Of a stretch of DNA of 64,000 nucleotides, positions 57,658 to 64,000 are shown one piece after another (the first letter of the stretch is position 1; every line of letters begins with the position of its first letter). Below the pieces are notes generated by a model. It had not been told where the DNA came from. It did not search any database and saw only the letters and a list, made by a program, of their open reading frames with translations. This stretch comes from Pholiota molesta (lineage: Eukaryota > Basidiomycota > Agaricomycetes > Agaricales > Strophariaceae): assembly GCA_014925825.1 (NCBI GenBank), contig JACGCK010000029.1:1-64000 (forward strand), given 5' to 3'. Made by a program: the position numbers and the translations under genes.

Positions 57658-58483
57658 ACTTTCCGACTACGGACCTCTTCGTGTTCTCTTACATGTAATT
57701 ATCAACTAAGTATGTCCATTCTAGTACCATACCCTGTATCCATGATATCCGTCGAGCTCTCGCAGGACCGCCTGTTTTGTATCATTGTATTTTTCTTGCA
57801 CCCATTGTACCTACAGTATTTACTTGGGGTTGAAGCAGCACACTTTGTAGTATACACATCCAAATGATACGTTGTACGAAATGATTCCAAAGCACAATAG
57901 CAAAATTTGAACCACAATGCCCGAATGGCTGCTCGCGTCTTCATTGTCCTCGGCCTTTCCTCCTAGTAGGGTGGATGTCAATTAATAATTAGTGAAGTTC
58001 CGATCTGCGCTCACTCGCAGACACGCGCGGGTTCCGTCAATATGCCTCTGCGCATTGTCTGAACAATTCCAGTCCATGCTCCTTTGTTCACACAATTGAA
58101 AAATTTGGTGCCATAATTGATCTCCTATTTTCGACTAGATGCTGCCCTATGCTGCCTCAACATCAACTCCATTAATCCATCAATATGGCAGTGGTGCGAG
58201 TCGGCGGCGTCAGACTCCATGTTTGGTACGTACTGACTGATATCATCCTGGGGCGCTGCTAGAATTCAATGCAGTGTAGGACGTCAATAATAGACTCATA
58301 CGCAGAATTATTCTTATTTTTTTGCTTGCCTAGAGTATGGAGTGAGTCAACAGGTGGGGCCGACGCTGCTGGGAATGCGCCGCGTTGAGCCAGATGATTT
58401 GATCGGGCGGCTCTCAAGCTCAGCGCACAGATGTCTCGTTCCTTTGAAACTCTGTGTTGCACTACAACTCTCTCTCGACTCTC
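57658..58483. other. Intergenic
   Basis: Spacer between two plus-strand genes. A 16-codon ATG frame at about 58,184 (MAVVRVGGVRLHVW) is too short to call. Confidence 0.45.
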
Positions 58484-60467
58484 ATGGACGAAGTAATACC
58501 AGGGCTGTGGATCGGGGACCTTCGAAGCGCGCTGAACGCCGCGAACCTCAAGGCGCATGGGATATACAGCATCCTGTCAGCGATGCGGGGTAAAATAACC
58601 ATACACGAGGTACGCTTCTTCAGCTTGCGCCAGAACTTGCCTGTACTGACCTTTGACACGAAAGACCTTCATTCGCCACCAAATCCAGATCGACGACACT
58701 GAAGATGCCGACATCCTCACCCACTTTCTTCCATCAATTCATTTCATACAAGCCGAATTAGACAAAGGGAGGGGGGTGCTCGTTCATTGCCAGGCCGGCG
58801 TCAGTACGTAGCAAGTCTTCGTGCCTATGCTCTATCTGACTCCTCGGTCTGCAGGCCGTAGCTCGACCATCGTGGCTGCGTATCTCATGTACAGCAAGAA
58901 AATCGACCCTCAAGCAGCATTGGACCTGGTCAAGAAGTCACGACCTTTCGTTGAGTATGTTCCGCTATTCGTTGACGAAGTCGGTGCGTCTCTAATCTTC
59001 CTGACAGTCCAAATGTCGGCTTCCTGCAACAACTCGAGCTCTTCCACGATGCACGGTACAAGATTTCGCGACGGGAGAAAGCCATCCGGATGTTTTATCT
59101 GGACCGCACAATGGGGGAAGTGATGAGTACGTTATCACAAATCACCCATGCCATCAACTTTGTGCCTAAACAGCCGCACATAATTTTTTGGCAGATGGCG
59201 ATGGCTCTCCTCCGCCGACCGAGATGTTCGCCAAATACCCTCGCACACCGTCCGATTCGCTGCCCAATACGCCGGGGGGTGGCCCGCGCAGACGGATACG
59301 ATGTAAGATGTGCAGGTGCGTGCGGTAGTTCCTGTTCGTTTTTGCCCTGCTGAACACACGCCAGGCAAGAGTTGGCTACACGCGAGCATATGCTCGACCA
59401 TGGCCAACTAGGACCTCCTACGCCCGCCGTTCTCAGCCCGGCTGGCTCGCGACGACCTTCATCTTCCTCCCCTTTTCAGCCTAGTAATCTCTCCAATGGC
59501 GATATTCCCCGTCGAGCGTCGCGGACCTCGTTCGGAGCAGCAGTTGGGGAACGCCTAGCGATGGCCTCGATCGACGAAAACGCTGCGAAGATAACAGAAT
59601 CCCCCATGCACGTTAACTCCACCGACTCCCTCGAACGAAGTGTGCCTATGATCCCAGAAGAACATCCCCTTCGCTCTTTCCGTTCCTCTTCTAAATACCT
59701 GGATCGCTCAGACTCAATATCCGCGTTTGACAGCGATGGCGAGAACGACCTTGAGCCCAATGGAGTGCCGAAAACACATCCAGAACATATTGATCTTACG
59801 GACGTCACATCGGATGATATATCGATACAAGCGTCGAAGATGATCGGCCAGAAGTTATCCGAGGCTGTCATTTCGACGCCAACATCAGGAGACAAGCCGA
59901 ACGGCAAGGAAGGGGAAGGGCTGTTCTTCACGGAGAAGGAAGGCGCCATAAACGAGTATAGCTCCGCGTCGCCGACGACGTCCATCGACCAGCCAGTCAC
60001 TCAATTCATCAGTCCATCCGACTTGGCCATCCAGCTGACCGCCAATCCCAAGCTTGCTGCTCTCCGGTCTCCGACTCTTCCCCCTTCTCCTTCGCATAGT
60101 GCTTCATTCAAGTCAATGACTCCTCTTAGCGCCCCAATACTTGCAAATCCTAAATGTTCAGGATACTTCGTCGAACCGGTACGTTTCTACTGTTTCTACT
60201 GTTCGGGATTTCCAGCTCACTTTCGGGTGATAGATGAAGTGGATGGATCATTTCCTTTCGGAAGGACAGCTCGCGGGCAAGATCATCTGTCCTAACAAGA
60301 AATGCGGAGCGAAACTTGGGAATTATGATTGGGCTGGTCAATGCTGTGGTTGTAAAGAATGGGTTACTCCAGTGCGTAATTTTTCAATCGTATCGTGGAT
60401 GGATGTTGATAGTTTTTTCTCGTAGGGGTTCTGTATCAACCGATCCAAAGTCGATGAAGTGATATGA
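58484..60467 (+). CDS. YVH1: Dual-specificity phosphatase Yvh1 (DUSP12)
   Basis: Starts MDEVIPGLWIGDLRSALNAA at 58484 and is spread over about eight exons. The catalytic loop is split by an intron: VLVHCQAGV then GRSSTIVAAYLMY, giving the HCxxGxxRS signature. The helical part of the fold ends with FLQQLELFHDARYKISRREK. A long disordered insert (59,440-60,140) leads to the zinc-binding C-terminus. Its ligands are RCKMCRQ, CSGYFVEPMKWM, CPNKKCGAKLGNYDWAGQCC and GFCINRSKVDEVI, with stop at 60465-60467. Yvh1 acts in late 60S ribosome maturation (release of Mrt4) through the zinc domain; both the phosphatase and zinc modules are intact. The disordered insert is longer than in yeast. Confidence 0.92.
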
Positions 60468-61003
60468 AGGCAGATTCTTTTCGGTGTTCGCAATCGGACT
60501 TTAATGGACATTGTATACGCGTCATGGGACCAGCCTAATACACGAAATGGGCATATATTTCTAATTTATGGAAGGCACTATTCCTGGGTTTATGGGTAAT
60601 TGCAAGTGTATTATATTCTGTGTGGCTCACTTTTGTGTTTTCCGTGTGTTAGCTTTCTTGGACTGAGCAAATATAGGAGCAATTTTCTAATCCTCGTCTT
60701 CTCTGTCAACTCTCACCCGCAACACTGATACCAGCTCTGGTCCTGTGATCTCCAAGATTACACGAACATCTCCGGCTGTTGAGGCGGATTATGCGCATGC
60801 CCGGTAAACGTTGCGTTACTCTCTATTAGTCATTAACCTCTGGAGATATGCCTGTATGCGAATAGCTGGGAGGAGTTGAGATGCATATCAGATAAGAGGA
60901 AAACCGGCGACCTTTCAACCCGACCACAACCACACAACTTGCCAGCTACCATCATGAGCACCATCTTGAATTGGCCTAACCTTCCTCCCAATGTTAGGTC
61001 CGA
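60468..61003. other. Spacer with possible upstream start of the hydrolase
   Basis: A short frame from ATG 60954 reads MSTILNWPNLPPNVRSE. It would run straight into the hydrolase at 61004 but for a one-base frame difference. Confidence 0.5.
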
Positions 61004-62146
61004 ATGGTAGCCGCCAATGATCTCGATATCCACATCTTTGAAGCACTACCACCCTCCTTCGATCCGAATACAAAGCCGCCTCTCATCGTTCTCGTGCATG
61101 GCTTCCCAGAACTTGCCTACTCATGGCGCAAGATAATGGCGCCCCTCGCCGCCAAGGGCTTCGCCGTCGTCGCGCTTGATCAAAGAGGATTTGGGCAGAC
61201 CAAAGCACGCGGGCAGCCCACTCGCAAAGCCTCGTATGACGAGGATTTGGCGCCGTACCGCGTTTCCAACTTGGTGGCGGACGTCGTGGCGCTCGTGTAT
61301 TCCCTGGGATACACGTCGGTGGCAGCGCTGGTGGGGCATGATTATGGGTCGCGCGTCGCGGCGCATTGCGCGCTCATTCGTCCCGATCTCTTCAAGTCCG
61401 TTGTGCTCATGAGCTCGCCATACGCAGGTCCACCAACCCTAGCCGCGGTTCAAAACCCGAATGGCCCGTCACCAATCCATGCTCTCAACGCCCAACTCGC
61501 CACCCTCGATCCACCTCGCAAACATTATACGATGTACTATTCAACCCCAGAGGCAGAGGAGCACATGTTTAGTGCGCCTGGCGGCCTTCATACCTTTTTG
61601 CGCACCTACTACCACGTCAAAAGTGCGGATTGGAAGGGAAACAGCGACGTGCGACCTCTGGCTCAGATATCCGCAGCTACCTTTGCGCTTCTCCCGCATT
61701 ACTACGTCATGCCCCTCGCAGAGACCATGCCAACGTGCCTCGCTCCAGACGCACCCTCCGCCGAAGAGATCGCGCACAACAAATGGCTGACGGACGCCGA
61801 ACTGACAGTCTACGTGTCGCAGTACACCGCGACGGGCTTCCAGGGCGGCCTCAACGCATATCGCGTCATGACGGACCCCCCGCGGTGGGCCAATGAGCTG
61901 CACATCTACACCGGCAAGCAGATCGAGGTGCCGGCGATGTTCCTGTCGGGCGCCCAGGACTGGGGCACGTACCAGATGCCTGGCACGGCGGAGAAGATGA
62001 GGGCGCAGGCGTGTCGGGATATGAGAGAGGAGAATTTCGTGCTGATTGATGGCGCTGGGCATTGGGTGCAGCAGGAGCAGCCCGAAGCGGTGGTGGAACA
62101 TATATTACGCTTTATCGGCACAACAAGCCTGCCGTCTTCGATCTAG
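61004..62146 (+). CDS. Alpha/beta hydrolase, epoxide-hydrolase-like
   Basis: A single 380-codon exon. The oxyanion-hole motif HGFPELAYSW, the loop ALDQRGFGQT, the nucleophile elbow GHDYGSRVAA (Asp nucleophile, as in soluble epoxide hydrolases), an acid in SGAQDWGTYQ and the base in GAGHWVQQEQP are in the usual order. The cap carries a Tyr-rich segment (RTYYHVKSADW) that could supply the ring-opening tyrosines. Likely substrates are epoxides or related xenobiotics; haloalkane dehalogenase is less likely. No signal peptide, so cytosolic or peroxisomal. The start at 61004 gives a good core, but the natural N-terminus may begin at 60954 in another frame. Confidence 0.85.
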   Translation: MVAANDLDIHIFEALPPSFDPNTKPPLIVLVHGFPELAYSWRKIMAPLAAKGFAVVALDQRGFGQTKARGQPTRKASYDEDLAPYRVSNLVADVVALVYSLGYTSVAALVGHDYGSRVAAHCALIRPDLFKSVVLMSSPYAGPPTLAAVQNPNGPSPIHALNAQLATLDPPRKHYTMYYSTPEAEEHMFSAPGGLHTFLRTYYHVKSADWKGNSDVRPLAQISAATFALLPHYYVMPLAETMPTCLAPDAPSAEEIAHNKWLTDAELTVYVSQYTATGFQGGLNAYRVMTDPPRWANELHIYTGKQIEVPAMFLSGAQDWGTYQMPGTAEKMRAQACRDMREENFVLIDGAGHWVQQEQPEAVVEHILRFIGTTSLPSSI

Positions 62147-62479
62147 ACTGACGGTCAGTTCTGGATTTATGTTGGATGGAAGCTTAGGCATACCTCGAGC
62201 CATCAACTTTTCGCAAGTTTAGAACTTCTTATCGGATATTTTTATGCTCGTCAGTCACACGAATGACAACGATCAAGTGTTGAACACAGAACAGCGTCGA
62301 ACACGCAGCATGGAAGTATGCGTGTAGAGAGCTGATTATCATTATGGGAGCACGGCGAGGCGATCCTATATATGCTGCCTTGAACTGAAATCAGTCGAAT
62401 CAACCCCAAGTACCGACGACGATTGCCCATCGATACCATCCCGAAATCCAACTTACTTAAAAGCGTCAAAGATCTTGCT

Positions 62480-64000
62480 ATGAGCGCAGTCTTTGACCAC
62501 GGCGTTGAATACAAACCGTCAACAGCGGTATCTAAAGGCCTTTCAATCGGGGCTCTGGGAGAGAACGGTGAGGGCTTGTCTTTAAATTTCGAAGCCATAC
62601 ATCGGCAGTTCTCAACGATCTCTTTGAAGAGTTCATCCGTTTTACCTGGGTTGATTTCTCGAACATCGTCCGATTTCGCACTTTACCCGTCTCTTATTTC
62701 AGGAAGCTACTCGCTTCGCGTAGGCCAGGAATCGGCATCGCGAAAGCCTGCCTGGGTCTCAATTTTATCACACTGGCCGATGGATTTTCCCCCATGGGAG
62801 AGTACCTTTACGTTCCCGATTTGACATCTCTCAGACTCTGCCCTTACGAGCCAGGCCAGGTGAGCGTAATGGGGTTCTTCCAGGAGAAAACGCCTTGGCG
62901 CACACCTGAAGGGACTCTAAGTGCGGAAACGAAGGCATGCACCAGAGGCGCGTTGAAGCGCGTTGTCGAGTAAGCCAATGCCATCAACCTCTTGTTTGAT
63001 ACGTGCTGACATCTTCTGCTCATTTAGCCAAGCAAGAGACGAACTGGGCGTTGAGTTTCTCGTCGGCTTTGAGAGTGAATTCATTCTGCTCGCAGGCGAA
63101 TCGCCGTACGAACCTGTCAGTACGCATGAGTTCAGTAGCTCTCAGGCTCTACGCGCGGGCGCCGTGGCGACAATCGTAATGGATGAAATCGCGCGTAATG
63201 TGCAAGCATCAGATATTGAGCTCCAGATGTACCACGGAGAAGCTTCCCCAGGCCAGGTGTGTTTTCTGAGTTCTCAGATCAGCGCCGAGACATCTTCGAA
63301 CTAATTAACTCGCATTCATCAGTACGAAGTTATTACTGGCCCTTTGGCTCCACTTGAAGCCGCCGATGCCCTCGTGCACACTAGAGAAATTATCTACAAC
63401 GTCGCAGCGCGCCACGGCCTGCGCGCCACGTTCGCCCCGCGGATCTTCGCAAACGCGCCAGGAAGCGCCGCGCACGCGCACATCTCCGTGCACTCCGCGC
63501 GGCCAGGGCACGAAAAAGACGAGACGACGGGCCTCTCCGCCCTCGAGCAGGCCTTCCTCGCGGGCGTCGCCGCGCACCTCCCGAGCCTGCCCGCGCTGAC
63601 GCTGCCGCTCCCCGCGTCGTACGCGCGCGTCGGCGACGGGCAGTGGTCCGGCGGCACGCACGTGTGCTGGGGCACGGAGAACCGCGAGTGCCCCGTGCGC
63701 CTCGCGGCGGCGACGGCGCCGCGCAGCCGCCGCTTCGAGATGCGCTTCGTCGACGGCACCGCGAACCCGCACCTCGCGCTCGCGGGCATCCTCGGCGCGG
63801 GCGCGGGCGGCGTCCGCGCGCAGACGCCGCTGACGCTGCGGGACTGCGCGGGGCCGCGGACCGCGGCGCAGATGACGGACGCGGAGCGCTCGGCGCATGG
63901 GATTGTCGCGCGGATGCCGCTGACGTGGGCGGAGGCGCGCGCGAACTTTCAGCAGGATGAGGAGCTGAAAAGCGTTTTCGGCCAGGAGCTCGTGGACATG
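62480..64000 (+). CDS. Glutamine-synthetase-fold enzyme (partial, runs off window)
   Basis: The N-terminal beta-grasp part reads FIRFTWVDFSNIVRFRTLPV and SRRPGIGIAKACLGL (from about 62,609). PYEPGQVSVMGFFQEKTPW follows. Introns at 62970-63027 and 63257-63322 join in phase. The catalytic domain shows FESEFILL, MYHGEASPGQ-YEVITGPL, HAHISVH, and FEMRFVDGTANPHLALAG. These match the metal- and ATP-binding motifs of type I-like glutamine synthetases. The divergence from canonical GS (no HCHQSL, altered MPD) suggests a paralogue such as a gamma-glutamyl-amine ligase or FluG-like domain rather than the nitrogen-assimilating enzyme. The first exon is uncertain (ATG at 62423 or 62480, splice at about 62568 or 62528). 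The last 600 bases are markedly GC-rich at third codon positions. The 3' end lies beyond 64,000. Confidence 0.82.

Noticed and set aside
63305..63898. 197-codon Arg-rich minus-strand frame at the window end
   Set aside because: Antisense shadow of the GC-rich glutamine-synthetase exon; no motifs.

Overview
The window is genomic DNA from a filamentous fungus, almost certainly an agaricomycete (mushroom-forming) basidiomycete. The support is its many short GT-AG introns (about 45-80 nt), the absence of bacterial operon signals, and typical gene families: DUF6534-type membrane protein, WW-like multipass proteins, a NACHT NTPase and a KDZ transposon. The housekeeping genes are clearly fungal: Rpn3, the Swp1/ribophorin II subunit of oligosaccharyltransferase, a GH47 mannosidase, an NDUFAF2-like complex I assembly factor and the Yvh1/DUSP12 phosphatase. 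All gene models below were spliced by eye.

Layout. 1-1657: the 3' part of an XPG/FEN1-like nuclease that carries a 54-bp coding minisatellite and two apparent frame breaks. 2142-3750 (-): a DUF6534-type membrane protein. 3.75-7.7 kb: no gene I can defend. 7.8-19.2 kb: three paralogous minus-strand genes for multipass membrane proteins with WW-like segments; a small acidic-protein gene lies between the first and second. 20.5-23.9 kb: four tandem plus-strand members of that same acidic-protein family, three of them behind recognisably duplicated promoters; one member is broken. 24.1-34.3 kb: a conserved block with the NDUFAF2-like gene, RPN3, two tRNA-Cys genes flanking a compact NACHT gene, SWP1 and a GH47 alpha-mannosidase.

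34,967-53,133 is the dominant feature: an element of about 18.2 kb bounded by inverted repeats of roughly 1.5 kb. It carries a KDZ-superfamily transposase with a CxC2-like cysteine cluster and four further genes: a 708-aa protein with 27-aa repeats, a basic plus-strand protein, a cysteine-cluster/coiled-coil protein, and a small protein with a SYKDAAHRLYM motif. The transposase reads as fragments in different frames, so this copy is probably dead or the assembly has indels. An RCCGGY-type motif recurs through the whole element, coding regions included. The right end abuts the gag/protease part of a truncated Ty1/copia retrotransposon (53.1-54.9 kb), but the left flank is not the missing remainder.

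55.3-64 kb returns to host genes: a small unknown gene, a Ser-rich fungal protein, Yvh1, an epoxide-hydrolase-like alpha/beta hydrolase, and a glutamine-synthetase-fold gene cut by the window end.

The most distinctive items are the large KDZ element with its cargo and pervasive motif, and the acidic mini-gene array with co-duplicated promoters, for which I know no described family.
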